This document shows, piece by piece, positions 30,911 through 43,184 of a stretch of 64,000 nucleotides of DNA; within the stretch, counting starts at the first letter, position 1, and each line of letters starts with the position of its first letter. The translations under genes were made by a program, and so were the position numbers. The DNA lies in assembly GCA_029717555.1 (NCBI GenBank), contig JAMDHS010000048.1:1-64000 (forward strand), written 5' to 3'. The notes beneath the pieces were generated by a model that ran no database searches, was not told where the DNA came from, and worked only from the letters and a program-made list of their open reading frames with translations. This DNA is from Peribolospora baueri (taxonomy: Eukaryota > Basidiomycota > Peribolosporomycetes > Peribolosporales > Peribolosporaceae).

Positions 30911-33900
30911 TCAGAGACCCTCGATCTCTCTAAGCACGTCCGACCACAGCCTCGGCGCCGGTTCGTTTCTCCTCGCAGTGTCCCTCTCACCCTCTCGTCC
31001 CCCCGCATCCGGATCCCTCTCCGACGACGTGCGGTCCGAAGGCCGGGTGCGAGAGGAAGAGGAAGAAGGTCCACCGCCGATGGAACTGCTGGCGGAAGCT
31101 TGGGCGGAGGAGGAGGAACCGGAGGAGCCGGAGGCGGAGGTAACGGAGGATCGCATGGGAGCAGTGGGCATGGAGGCGGAGCAGGCCACGGCCTGGCGAC
31201 AGATGGGGCACGAGTTGGCGGACTGCAGCCAAGTCTGATGGTCGCACATACGAGGAGTGTAGGCGGAGAGGTCAGCGTCTCTCGAATCGACTTGAACAGG
31301 TGGAAACACCTGCGCGTGCTCACCTTTAAACAAGCTTCGTGCAACGCGTGGTTGCAGGGCAAACTCATCAACCTAAGGACAGTACGCACAGAAAGAGTCA
31401 ACCATCAGCGCCCCGCCCCGCCCCGCCTCTGATCCCCATCCTATGCTCCTCTTTTCAGGGAGACTTACAGGTCGAACGGGTCGTACTCGTCCAGACAGAT
31501 TCCGCACTTGGTCTCCTTCTCCAACGACGCATTCTCCCTGCTCCTCCCAGGCCGAAACTCGGTCGACGTGGGGTCACCCTCCGCGCAGCTCCCTCCCCGC
31601 CAGTTACGGTACAGGCACGTGGGAAGGCCAGCGACGACGTGTGCGGGCGTGTGCCGTAGGCGGACTTCTCCCACACGAGCGCCCAAGTGCAAAAGGCCCT
31701 CATACGTGTTAGTGCGCTCCCAATCGTCGTCGGCCTGAATCGAGTCGATGAAAAAAGAAATCCCATCAGCTTATCCAATCTTCGAAAACCTGGAGCCGAG
31801 ACGGGGCGTCAAAATGATCCCGTCTCCATCGACGCTCACCAGATAATTGGCGGGATCAGAGGCGATATCGCTACCCAGTCCCGTCCCCCATCCGAACACT
31901 CCGAAGAGATGGAACGGCCGACGACGAGCGGCAAACTCGACGTCTAGGTCGTCCTCGTCGTCGATATCATCCAAAGCCGAAGACGACGGCCAGTCACCGA
32001 GACGATACCTGTCTAGCAGATCCTCCGTGGCATCTGCCAGCTCCAGCTCCTGCTCCTGCTCCTGCCTGTTCAGGAGACGCTCCCGGAGGAGACGCTCCAG
32101 GCGGTCCTGTCGGTGGTTGTGGGTGCTGCGAAGCTGCGCAGACATTCGGGCGAGACGGAGCGCATTATCTTGCCATCTCGATTCCCTGTCCGTCTCGCCC
32201 CGGGCGGCAGCAGCCGAGAAACCAAACCTGCCGGTACGATCAGTATGAGAATCTCCTTGATTGCGCGAGGACACAGGGCTCGCGTCGGACGATGAGTGGA
32301 CTCGAGACGATGATGACCTTCTGCGCACCGACGACGTCGGCGCGTCATCAGCCAAAAAGCTCCTGTTGAACTCGGTGCCCCATCCCGTCGCCGTGGCCGG
32401 CGTCTGAGCTGCTGAGGGAGAACGACCAGAAGTGGTTGGGCCGAAGGGGCTGGGCAAGTAACGCAGAGAGGATAGCGACGGGTGGCCGGTCGACGGGGAA
32501 GAGCCCGCCGGCTGAGAGCGAGAGGAAGAAGGATCGTTGAGGATATCTCGCCAACGGCGCAGACGCTCGCGACGCAAGGAAGTAAAGGTGCGATCACCGC
32601 GACCCTCGTCCGGCTGCGGGAACGAAGATCAAGGAAGAAGGGATGAGACTTGTGCGGCACCGGCCCAAGAGGATGGTACGATCAAGCATCGACTTACCTG
32701 AGAAATCCCATCACCCGGCTCCAAGTCACTGGAAGGTCTATGCCTCCTAGTGGAGAACGGAGGCCCTCCACTTAGCGGCCACCTGTCTTCGTCTTCTCCG
32801 TCGCCACGATCGAATCGACTCGTCACGGCGGCGCCCGACGAGGTCGCGTTCGCGTTCGAGGAGGCCAAGGCCAAAGGGCTCAGTCGGAGGCTTTGGAGCG
32901 AATCCGTAGTCGTTTGATCTTCAGGAGAGCCGCTTTCCCCGTCCCTCCGGAACGACGATCTCCCCCCTTCGAGCCATCGAGGCCTCATCGGAGTGGTCGA
33001 GGCGCTAAGGCTACCGTATGGATGCCTGAGCTGCTGAACCCGATGTTGTTGTCGGTGCTCCTGTCCATCCTGAACCTGACCGCGGCGCACTTGTTCATCA
33101 TTCCACCGGTCGGGGAAGAACCAGCGGAGGTGATCGTCCTCCGAGCGATCCGCTCCGACAGTCCCGATTTCAAAAGGCGAGAGAGGCGGCAGAGGACCTA
33201 GCTGCCGGCGAGCCGAGAGCGTGAGGGGCCGAAGGCCGGGTCGAGAAGACGCTGTGGGCGATGAAAGCGGACCGAACCGACCGGGGGAACGATCTGGTCC
33301 TGAGGATGACCGAGGTTCGTCGCCGCGCGTACCGTCCGACAACAAGCTCGACCTGGCCTCAGGCCGCTGCGGGGACCGACCGGCGGCCTCGGCGCTTTCG
33401 CCGCCCACACGACGCCAAGGCCGCTCGCCGAGGCTATCCAGGGCGGGTATCCTCTCTGCGCGGCTGGAGTCGTCTCGGCGATCGTCACCGAATTGGAGAG
33501 CCAGAGGAGAGCGCGGTCTGATGCGCGGCAGACTGGGAAGTCGAGAACGGGCGTCCCCATCGGCGGTGGACGAAATGTCACGGGAGCCAAGACGGCCTGC
33601 GACTTCGCTGCCACGCCTCCCGAACGGATGCGAGAGAGACGGCAGCTCGGCGTGCTCCTGACGCTCCGCATCGCCGCCGGCCGCGTCACTCGTCTCCTCC
33701 CTCGAGCGCCCGAGACCATGGTCGCTGATCCCAGCCTCGCGAGCGAAGCGGCTCGAAGTCATTGCGAGCTCTTCCCTGCGACGGCGGACAAAGTCAAGGA
33801 ACTGACTGCTGTCGGCGAGCAGGCGATTGAAATCGTCGTCGATCCGGTCCTCCTCCCCACCCGCAGGACCGTCCTCTCTATATCGTCGCGAAAACGCTCC

Positions 33901-36900
33901 GGTCGTCGTCCTCCTGCGACTGGGCGCGCTCGCAGGCTGGCGTGGCGCGGCGCCGAAAGTGCTCCTTTCAATTTCAGCGGTGAGCAGACGGTACGCGTCG
34001 TCTGGTCCGGTTGAAGAACCGGGCGGACTGAGGGAGAGCCAACTCTCGTTCTGAGATCGGGTGGGGCCCCGGAGCCGGCCACTGGGGTCCAGCGCTCCGA
34101 AGCGTCTGCCGGACGAAGTGGGGGTGCCGGCGGCTGTGTTCGACCGTCCGAGGGTACCGGACAAACCTGCGCTCGAGGTTCCGGTCATGGACGCCGGGAG
34201 ATTTGTGGAATAGCCTCCGGCCGGAGTGTGAGCAATGCGGCTGCTGATGTCGTCCGGGCGATTGCGAACGGCATCCGCCCAGTCAAACAGAGACGAGGGT
34301 CGGTGAAGGCTATGTTCGGAGGGGCGAACGTTATTGTTGGCGTTCTGCCGAGCTGCGCGAAGCTCGCCCCAGAGCGGACCGGTGTTCCTGTCGTGCACGG
34401 CGCTGGACCCGGTCGGTGTGTTCGCGGTGGCCGCCGCTGTGGAAGACGAGGAGCCGACGCGACTGGCGACGCTCATGCCCGTCGGCCCTCTCCTCGCATC
34501 CTCTTCCGCACGGCGTCTATCCAAGAGCAGTCTCGAGACGTACGGAGCATGCGAACGGGTGTTGGACGTGACGATCTGAGGTAAAATTAGACGGTCGCTG
34601 ACCTCGACGTTCAGCGTGCCGTTCAGCTCCCTCCTCTGTTGCCCGTGCCACGACGTGGAGCCATGAAGTCTGCCGTCATCGTCCACCAGGCCAAGGCGTC
34701 TCCTGGGGCTGTCAAGACTGGAGGAGCCCGCAGACTCGCCCGACTCATTGCGCTGACTCAAGGCCCGAGCCAGAGTGTCTTGCCTCGACGGACCAAAGTC
34801 GAAGAAGGAGGCCGGGGCGCCGTGACTATTACGCCGGTCGTGCAACAACGAGGAGGCGGGCAGAAATGATGACGGAAGCGTCGATCCAAGATCGTGGCGG
34901 CTTCGAGTGGAGAGACTGGCGGACCCAGGCTGCTGCCTCAGACCGGGCGCGGCGGTGGGCGAACCGAACGTAATCGGAGTCGATCTTCGGCCGCCGTCGT
35001 CGGAACGCGGGGAAGAAGCGCGGCCAAGCTCTTCAGGCGACCAGAGCCGAGAAACCTCGTCCATTTCGTCAAAATCGCTGCCAAAGTCCATGTCGAGCCA
35101 CTGAGGCGAGAGCGGGCTCGCACCGCGGCCGCCCGTACCGCGACCCGTCGTCGAAGCTCCGCTGGCCTCCGAAGCAGCTGAGCGAGCCGTGCCCAATTCG
35201 ACGGACATGGAGCCGGCGGATGAAGAGGCGGAAGCGTCATCCAAGCCGGGGCTCAGGAAACTGGGTGGACTGAGAGCGTTGGTCCGAGAGGACGCGGCAG
35301 TAGCGTCGACATCCGGCCAAGGGAAAGCGCGTGAGGACAGTTGGGAGTCTGGAGACGGCCTGCCTCCGGGAGGGCGCAAATGGAGGTCGATATCGTGACT
35401 GTGAAGCATGTCGAGGAAGTCATGGTGGTCCCTCGACCACGCCGCTTGCGACGCCACTTCGTCCTGTCCGTCTCTGTCGCGATGCGCGGAAGGCGAGGAA
35501 GCGGTCTGCGCTAGCGCTCCGCCGGCTTCGCTGTCGGTGATCGCTCTCGTAGCAGGAATAGAAATAGGCTGAGGGGGACCCCTCCAAACGTGAGGAGCTT
35601 GGTCTTCCCCGAGATGTCGCTGACCTCGGGCGGCGGTCCCATCATCATCCCCTCCCATGCGTCCAAAGTTTCTGAGCATCTCTTCCACCGAAGGCATCGC
35701 AGCACTGCGCGACCGCGCGACCTCGTCGGCAGAGCGGCCAACTGTCGAGAGCACCTCGAGCGCATCGGCGGCGAAATCCTGCGAGTCGTTCAAACGGCTT
35801 CCGCTGACTGCGGGCGGCTCCGGCTCTTCTCCATCACCGTTCTCGCTTCGCGGCCCAGCGCCTTGTCGGACGCGCTTGTTGCCCGTTTCGTTGGTGTGCC
35901 CGGTTCGGAGCCTCCTCTCGCCGCCTTCGTCTTGACCGTCCGCACAGTTTCCCTGGCCCCGAGAGTGGGCGAGCGGGCGCGAGCTGGGACCGGGTTCATC
36001 GTCGTCGGAGAGTCTGCCCTGCAGCGGCGAGGCGGCTGCGGGACTGCCGGCCGTCGCTTCCTCGAATGACCGCTTGAACGAGGTGGAAGGGAGGGGCGCG
36101 GAAAAGTCGACTCTGGGAGTGGGTGAACGGCTGGCTGGCCTCCTCCTGCGGATGGGAGAACGGCCGAGAGGCGAGGGAGGAGAGTCGAGGGAGAGGGGCA
36201 AGAACGAAGGCGCGGATTCTTCGCTCCCCTGAGGGCTTCCCACCTCGTCCTCCTCCTCATGCGCATCGCCCCTGGTATCGTGGCGAAGAGAAGGCAGGTA
36301 GAGGGGGTGTGTCTGGATGTCCATCGGGGTGTCAAGGGAACCGAAAATCTGCGCTCGGTCTTCGTCACTGAGAGCGCCTTGAGCATCGTCGGTGTGATCT
36401 CCGTCGGCGCCAGCGGGAGTGGACTGGGGATCGACGAGAAGGATGTGTCGACGCGCCGGGCGGTGGGCCCGGGTGGGAAGACTGTCGTCGGCAGAAGAGA
36501 GATGCTCCTCGGCCCCGTCGCCGCCGCCGATGCTGGCGGCGGCGTTCGTCTCAGGCGCGGCCTCGATGCGCGGGCCAGTCGCGAGACTCGGCCTCCTGCC
36601 GGGGGTGACGAGGTGCAAACCCCTTTCGCTGGGCGTGCCGGGCCTCAGAAAGTCCAAGCTGAACGGATCGCCGAGGTTGAGCTCGAGGGAGGCGCGGCGA
36701 TCCTGGGGCGAAGGGTCATGGACGGTGGGAGGCCGGGCTGGATGGGAGTTGTGGTTGTAAGGAGGAAAGGAGATTCTGGTGGTGGACGGGGCGAACGCTG
36801 AACGAAGGCCGGCGGGCATCGACTGACGAGACGGGGGCGCTGCGAACGTGCGAGGCGGGCTCTCTGGAGTCGGGTATCCGTGCCACGCTGGGCTGGACGG

Positions 36901-37284
36901 CCGAGCCGGGCTGGGCTCGATGGGCCGCGCTGTGGCCGGGGCGAGCGCGGGCCCGTCCTTGTCCATGTCCATGTCCATGACTATGTCCATCCCTTCGCTT
37001 TCGATCCGCTGGTCCGGACCGTCGGTTGCGCTTGCGTCGTCGCCGTCGTCGTCGTTGCCGCTGGGGGCAAGGGCGGGAGAGGCGGGCTCGCTCTCGGGGG
37101 AAGGGGGATAGGGCTGGCGTTGGTCGGGGCGGGGCGAGACGGCTCTTCGCTTTCCGCGTACGCGAGCTGACATGTCATGAGGAGGATGGCAAGAAGGGAA
37201 GGAGGAGGAAGTGGTGGAGGGGCGGTCGAGGGGTTGTTGGTCGATAGGATCGGGCAAAGAGGGATTCGAGTTTTCTGATGCCAT
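30911..37284 (-). CDS. Very large RING-H2 protein, probable E3 ubiquitin ligase
   Basis: Five exons: 37284-32698, 32613-31840, 31734-31469, 31372-31324, 31234-30911, in phase, 1999 residues. Almost all of it is disordered, rich in Ser, Asp, Arg and Pro, with no fold visible over the first ~1750 residues. The C-terminal part has a RING-H2 finger assembled from three exons: CGICLDEYDPFDL, then LMSLPCNHALHEACLK, then TWLQSANSCPIC, giving C-x2-C, C-x-H, H-x2-C and C-x2-C ligands. A Ser-rich tail of ~90 residues follows. Known RING-H2 proteins recruit E2 enzymes; the long N-terminal region would choose substrates, which is inference. The start at 37284 (MASENSNPSL) is chosen because codons before it translate a CAT repeat and pyrimidine leader. 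No transmembrane segment is apparent. An arginine/glutamate-rich helix-like segment (RQDRLERLLRERLLNRQEQE) lies in exon 2. Confidence 0.85.
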
Positions 37285-37517
37285 TGTCGGCTCGGAGGTT
37301 GCCGGCCGAGGGGCTCGTGGCACGTCTGGAAACGAGCCGAGAGATGGGACGTGCTTGTTCTGTTCTGTTCTGTTGTGTTGTGTTGCTAGCGGTGCGACAG
37401 GGGGTGGGATGGGACGAGGCGGAGAGGGCGGAGAGGACAAAGACGGAGAGGTGGGGCGGGCGGGGGGTATGGTATCGAGGTGGGGGGAAGGGATGAGGAA
37501 GAGAAGAGAAAAAGGGT

Positions 37518-37545
37518 GATGATGATGATGATGATGATGATGATG
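37518..37545. repeat. (GAT)n microsatellite in the RING-gene leader
   Basis: About nine perfect GAT units (CAT/ATC on the transcribed strand), some 235 bases upstream of the RING gene start codon. Confidence 0.9.
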
Positions 37546-37660
37546 GTGGTGGAAGGAGGGTGGGCGGAGGAGTCGATTGATTGTGATATGATTGATGAAT
37601 GAATATGATGAGCTCAAGTTGGTTGGTTCGCCGAACTGGGCGCACTCCCGATCCGTACAC

Positions 37661-37706
37661 TCAGTCAGTCAGTCAGTCAGTCAGTCAGTCAGTCAGTCAG
37701 TCAGTC
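37661..37706. repeat. (CAGT)n microsatellite
   Basis: Eleven or so perfect TCAG units in tandem, followed by decayed copies to about 37720. Confidence 0.95.
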
Positions 37707-39256
37707 AATAATAGTCAGTCATAGTCTGTCTTCTGTCTTCTGTCTGTCGGCCACACCTCGTCCTACTCCCATCTCCTACTCCTCGCCCCAGCCCACCACG
37801 GCGCACTCTCGTACATGCCGTCCTCCTTATCGCGCTTCCTGGCCCGCCAGTCGACGGCTCGCCGATATGAACGGCGAGAGCGAAAGAAACTTCAAGCGCC
37901 CCGCCACATGCGTGTCATGTATCTATCTATCGACCCCACGCCTGTCGCCTACGTACACCGTCGTCGATACGGCGTCAACCACCGGACCCATGGATATCAG
38001 GGCGCCGTCCAACGCGCTCGCTTCCTTCGCCACCATCTTACTGGACGTCCTTCGCGCGACGATCGGATCGGGCCCCTGTCCGCTTTACTCGACCACGTCT
38101 CTACTCTTCACGATGGTCTACAGAACGAGCTACGGTGCTGTATCTAAGCACTCACGAAGGCCCACACGCGAGGTCTCCACGGCCGGACATCAGCGGCTGT
38201 TTGCGCGAGAAGCAGGCGACGACGAATGCAACCTACCTCATATTTGCTGTAGTACTTCGTCGTGGTCGCTCGTGTCCGAGTCCAATCTAGACCCACCTCG
38301 TCTTGAACGCCAGCCCATCTGAGTGCGTCGCAGACCTCATGCGGGTCTGCCACCGTCTCGCCTCCTTCCTTCGAGCAGGAAGCTCTTGCGGGTCGCCATG
38401 GACGCTCCAATCCATCTTCCTTTCGCCGATAGCCTTGTGGATCGTCCGTCGTTCATGTCTCCGGTCGGCGTCATCGACGTCGGTCGTGACGACGGTAGCA
38501 ACGGCAGCCGGTGTGATGCAAGACAGCAGGTGCTCCTTCTTCATGCCCATCTCCTCCTCCTCTTCCAAACCCCGCCGCGTCTCCCACCCTGTCCTCCACA
38601 TTCAAATCCTCCCCACCGTCCTAGGATAATGATCAAGCGTAAACCATCCACAGTCCACACCTTGCTCACCGTTTCTCCTCCTTTGCGGGATGGCAAGTCA
38701 GCATGAGCTGTATAAAAGTGGGCGGATAATGTATGTATGCTCCAGGATAATAAATATCAAGCTCATCTCAATGCCGCCTGCTTCCTCACCCGCGAAACTC
38801 TGAAGACGAGGAGGGCGGGCAAGAGATCAGATCAGCCATGTCTTTACAATGACGAGAAAGCTCCGAGGGACGACGTACAGGTTAGTTAGTGGGCTCCGTT
38901 GCTGCAGATAGCGGACGCCAGCACCGGGTGGGGACCTTCTTGTAAAATGGTTAGCTTTGGAAAAACATGTTTGGCTCACGCTTGCTCATCGCACGTTCTC
39001 AGTCACCCCTCCCCTCGTGTGTACTCTCTCTCTGCTGGCAACGGGCTTCTCCGACCCGCCGGAATGCGAACAGATCAGCTCGTGAGCCGCTAGAGTTGAG
39101 ATGAGGAAAAAGGGTCTCCTAGGACACCTGCCACGTTCAGCCTATGAGCCACTCGCACCAGTGGGCCTCGCCATGCAATCGTTGACGACTGGTGGGAATC
39201 ACAACGAGATCGCGCCGGAAGGGAAACGTCGGCAAAGCCCAAGGTACGGACTCGAG

Positions 39257-39265
39257 TTAGGGTTA
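39257..39265. promoter_or_regulatory. Telobox-like motif upstream of SART1
   Basis: TTAGGGTTA, identical to two units of the common telomere repeat, lies 248 bases before the SART1 ATG. The same motif is in the RPL4 promoter. In other fungi TTAGGG sites in promoters are bound by Tbf1/Teb1-type Myb factors; whether that applies here is unknown. Confidence 0.4.
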
Positions 39266-39512
39266 CGCGAGGGATCGCATCTCCAAGACCACCCCAAGCG
39301 AGCGACCTGGCAATCCTCAGCCCTCGCCCACCCACCAACTTCCCCAGACTCAGCCGACGCCCCGTCGCAGCCCGCATTCACGTAACCCACGTGCGGACGC
39401 GTTTTGACAAGGCTTCACACAGCCGCCTCAGGTGAATACCGCCTTCGCTCGTAAGGGCGCGTTTCTGCTTTTTCCGGAAATCTTGTCGTCGCGTGCAGTT
39501 CTTACCGCTACT

Positions 39513-42500
39513 ATGGCCGACTTCCAGAAGGAGAGCTTGAGCCTCGAGGAGACAAAGTGAGTGATCCGCCTTTATTTCCCTTTTTCTATTCTCAATCAGA
39601 CAACGTTGCTGACGCTTATCGTTGTCGCTCTTTAGCAAACTCCGCATCTCTCTAGGCCTCAAGCCCTTGACCGACGATGATGCTGCTCCGGCTAGCAAAG
39701 GTGGCGACAAAGAGGAGGAAGCCCCCGTAGACGCGGACAAGCTTGCCGAACAGAACTATGCGAGACACAGGGAGCAAGAGGCCAAAGAGAAGGATGCTAG
39801 GGATATCAAGGCGAAGATTGCAAAGTGAGTGGCGACCTTTGCTCATATCGCCCGCCGTGCATGTCTGACGCTTTGGATTGCGTCTTTCTGTCATACGCAT
39901 CAGAGCCCAGAACCGACGCGATCTCGCTAAAAGGCTTGCCGGCCGCGGTTTAGGTGACACGGGGGAAGATGAGGAGGAGGATGCGCGTCAATGGATCAAG
40001 AAGAGCAAGAAGCGTGCGAAGGAGAATGCGGCAGCAGCTGCAGCCAGGCTGGCCAAGGAGATGGAGGAACGAGACCGCGCCGCGCTGGAAAATACTTACG
40101 GAGAGAGTGAGTCTCAAGACCTTCGAATCGGCCCTATGCGCTCGTCAGGTGGCCCTTCACGACTGACAAGCGTTGGCTTTCTTTGTTTCCTGCAGAGGAT
40201 CTAACCGGTTTGAAGGTTGCCCACGATCTGAATGAGATTGACGATGGAACGGAGCGTATTCTGACGCTCAAGGACAGCCGCATCCTGGAAGGTCAAGATG
40301 ACGAGCTCGAAGACACCACCCTCGCGGCATTGGAGCGGGATGTGCGGAATAGGGAACTCAAGAAGGGGGCGAGGGGATACACCGGCTTCGACGATGACGA
40401 GTTTGCAGAGGGCCAGATTGGGAAGAAGAGGGCCGTATTGAGCAAGTACGATGTTGAGCTTGAGGCTGAGAAGAGCTCGGTGAGTCCCATCACACGCTTG
40501 ACCCTCTCCTCCCCTTTCTTTGCATACAGCGTGCTCATAGGACATTTGTCATTCCATCTTTGTGCCCAGGGATTTGTACTTGGCGCAGCTGCGCCGCCCA
40601 AGCCGGCGGCCACGGAGCTGGCGACCGAGTCGGCCGAGAACAAGGGGGTTAACCGCAAGTTGCTCGCTTTGGACTATATCAGTGAGTCGCTCTATGCCTT
40701 GTTCTAGAAAACGCCGCTTTCTTCTTCGATGACTCAACAGTCTCCAATTTTTTTCGGCCCTCTTCCATTCACACCAATTTTTTTCCGCGCTGTTCCATTC
40801 ACAGAGAACCAAGAGAGGTCCGATTATCTCCAGGAAGGGGACGTCGGGTTCAAGAAGTACAAGACGAAGAAGCGAAAATCGGCGCGCAAGGTCACCGCTA
40901 ACCTAGACGATGAGGCTACTCCCGGTGGAGATATCGAGATGGCCGACGCCAACGGCCATGCAGCGTCCGCGGAGAACGGCGATGGCATGGAGGTGGACGG
41001 CCAGTCTGCGCCTCGGCTTCAAAGCGAGAACTTTGTCGACGACGACGAGCTGCAGGCAGCATTGTCCAAGGCGCGTCGACTGAAGGCACGCAAGGCAATC
41101 AAAAAGGTCTCGCCGGAAGAGATTGCTCGAAACTTGGCGGAGCAGCGAGAGGCGGAGCGGAAAGCATGCGAGACGAGCTCGTTGAGTGGTGTTATGTCAC
41201 CCGCTGTCGGCGTCGGCTCTGCGGACGATAAGGAGGAGGGTGGTGGGGGCGGATTGACGTTCGACGACACCAGCGAGTTCGTCCGACACTTGGCGATGCG
41301 GGAGCAGCCACAGCGCACGTGGGTACCGCCGACAAAGGCTGTGAAGCAGGAGCCGGGGGTGTCCCCGCCGACAACTACCGATGAGCGCGAAGGCACCTCC
41401 AGTCGTGCCGTGGTGGATGGCGTATCGATCAAGAAAGAGCCTCAAAATGGCGACGTGGCACTGACCGAGTTTGACTCGAGCGCATTACCACCCGGACCGA
41501 GCGTCAAGGAAGAAGGCGAGGCGGATGAGGAGGAGGCGGACGACGCGATGGACGCTCTGATGGAGGGCGCTTCACGGGACGTAGAACCGACCAGCGCTGA
41601 GCAGCTCGTCGCGGGAGGGTTGGCCGCGACGTTGAACGTATTGCGAAGCCAAGGTGTGGCGATGGAGGTGACGCCGGAGCAGAAGGAGCGGGAGAAGAAG
41701 CAGAAAGAGCAGGACCGGTGGAAGGCGGAGCACATGGTGCGGGTGCGTGCGAAGGAGGCTGAGCGCGCTCAGTCTAAAGCTCAAGGGGCGAGCAAGGATC
41801 AGCAGACGAGGGAGATGGAGAACAGACAGAGGGAGGCCCAAGAGGCGAGGGACGCGCTTGCGCATTTCAAAGATTACAAGCCGGACTTTGATATCAAGTG
41901 AGTTTTGGTCCAGATATCTCCGTCGTTTGTTGCGATGGTCCGATTTTGACACGCCATCCACCGCTTATTCTCGTCACCTACCCAGATACCATGACGAGTT
42001 CGGCCGCGAGCTCAACCATAAGGAGGCGTGGAAGATGCTCTCACACCGCTTCCACGGACGCATGCCGGGCAAGGCCAAACAGGAGCTCCGCCTCAAGCGC
42101 ATTGAAGAGGAGCGCAAGCGCGCGGCTATGGCCAGCGGAGACACTGTATTCGGAATGAATGCGGCATTCCAGAACCGTCAGGGGAGGACTGGATCAGCTC
42201 ATATGGTCTTGAGCGGTGAGTGTTGTTCCGCTTGCTTGGCTCTGCACCTCCACCTCGCTCGCCGTCCACACATGACATATTTGTGGGAGTCGCACTGATT
42301 CGACTGATCTGCTTTACTTCCTATCTGTCTCTCAGTCGGCAACAAGGGTTCGGCCCCTTCGGAATCCGAGCTCCTCTCCGCGCCTCCAAGCAAGACGTCG
42401 AAGGAGAAGGGCGCCGGGAAGGGCAAGGGCAAGTCTGAAGGTGGGGAGCGTAGTCTTCGGGGGCTGGGCGCGCCCATGGGAGGATTGGACGCCTCGTCGG

Positions 42501-42904
42501 CCTTGTCCGCCAATCTCTCTCCTTCCGTCTTCGGCTATCCCACTGCATCGGGCTTGGCCTCTGGCACCGCGTCGGGTATGCAGAGCGTCCTGAGCGGCGG
42601 GTCAGGATCAGCCACTCCCGCCGGTGCTGGAGGGGCCGGTTGGAAGAGCGTGAGCGCAGCGCCGGAGCGCCGCAGGGACAGTCGAAGCCCGAGCGCGGGA
42701 CCGACGATGCGCCCGTCCTTTGCGCCCGTCACTGCGGCCGCCGCCGCCTCTTCTCCGGCGTCCGGTTCAACGTCCGTGGCTCAGGGCAGCGGCGGCACGC
42801 CCGGGCCCGGAGGCGGGGGCTTCAAGTTGTCTTTCGGTGCGAAGAGGAAGGCGATGGATGAGGGCGGGGAGGCGGGTAGTACACCGGAGAAGAAGAGACG
42901 CTGA
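39513..42904 (+). CDS. SNU66: U4/U6.U5 tri-snRNP protein SART1/Snu66
   Basis: A core tri-snRNP component needed for assembly and activation of the spliceosome. Eight exons: 39513-39556, 39636-39824, 39904-40106, 40196-40479, 40570-40681, 40805-41897, 41986-42215, 42336-42904 (907 residues). The N-terminus carries a Hub1-interaction (HIND) motif, SLSLEETNKLRISLGLKPL at 8-26, split by intron 1. Family blocks follow: YARHREQEAKEKDARDIKAK, DARQWIKKSKKRAKE, GLKVAHDLNEIDDGTERIL, GARGYTGFDDDEF, then RSDYLQEGDVGFKK and the C-terminal YHDEFGRELNHKEAWKMLSH with FHGRMPGK. The last ~150 residues are a Ser/Gly/Pro-rich tail ending in Lys/Arg, longer than in human SART1 (~800 residues). The start is the first ATG and matches the family. 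Intron 5 has a tandem duplication at its 3' end. Confidence 0.96.
40744..40803 (+). repeat. 30-bp tandem duplication at the 3' end of SART1 intron 5
   Basis: Two adjacent 30-base copies, 40744-40773 and 40774-40803, match at 27 of 30 positions (mismatches at positions 13, 16 and 19). Each has a poly-T tract and ends CCATTCACA; only the second is followed by the G that makes the CACAG acceptor used before exon 6. The first copy is followed by C, so the ancestral acceptor copy is no longer usable. Confidence 0.95.
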
Positions 42905-43184
42905 GAGGCGGCGAAGGGGAGAGTTGATACCGCGGGACGGTGAAGCCGATGGGAGGGGGGAAGGGGGGTGGTGAGGGGCTTGACCTGTTCCCGTCTTCTG
43001 TATTTTATCGCCGAATTGGCGAACGTGATCATGACGGTCTTCTGAATACTGTTGTCACTCGAGAGGAGAGTCACACCGGTCACTGTGAATCAGGGGAAGA
43101 AAAGCTCATTGCAAGGACTAATCGTATTGCGTATGCAGTGGAATGACGCCACATGAGCGTCTGCGTGTCGATGTCCGTGCTCTA

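Larger units (their letters stand above)
37285..39512. other. Divergent intergenic region between the RING gene and SART1
   Basis: 2.2 kb, the longest gene-poor stretch. It holds the (GAT)n and (CAGT)n repeats, an AT-richer island at 38700-38760 with a TATAAAA-type element near 38710, and a telobox-like TTAGGGTTA at 39257-39265. Minus-strand open frames at 38287-38601 and plus-strand ones at 37815-38147 and 37867-38322 start with ATG but have no recognisable domain. A small unrecognised gene at 38150-38730 on the minus strand is possible, since plausible GTGAGC and CCTAG splice signals occur, but no exon chain stays open. Confidence 0.45.

Noticed and set aside
37518-37617. Poly-His N-terminus of the RING protein
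   Set aside because: The frame is open through a CAT repeat in the leader; the ATG at 37284 opens the protein-like sequence.
37867-38601. Open frames on both strands in the RING/SART1 gap as a small gene
   Set aside because: They start with ATG but show no domain, overlap each other, and no splice combination stays open; composition fits chance.
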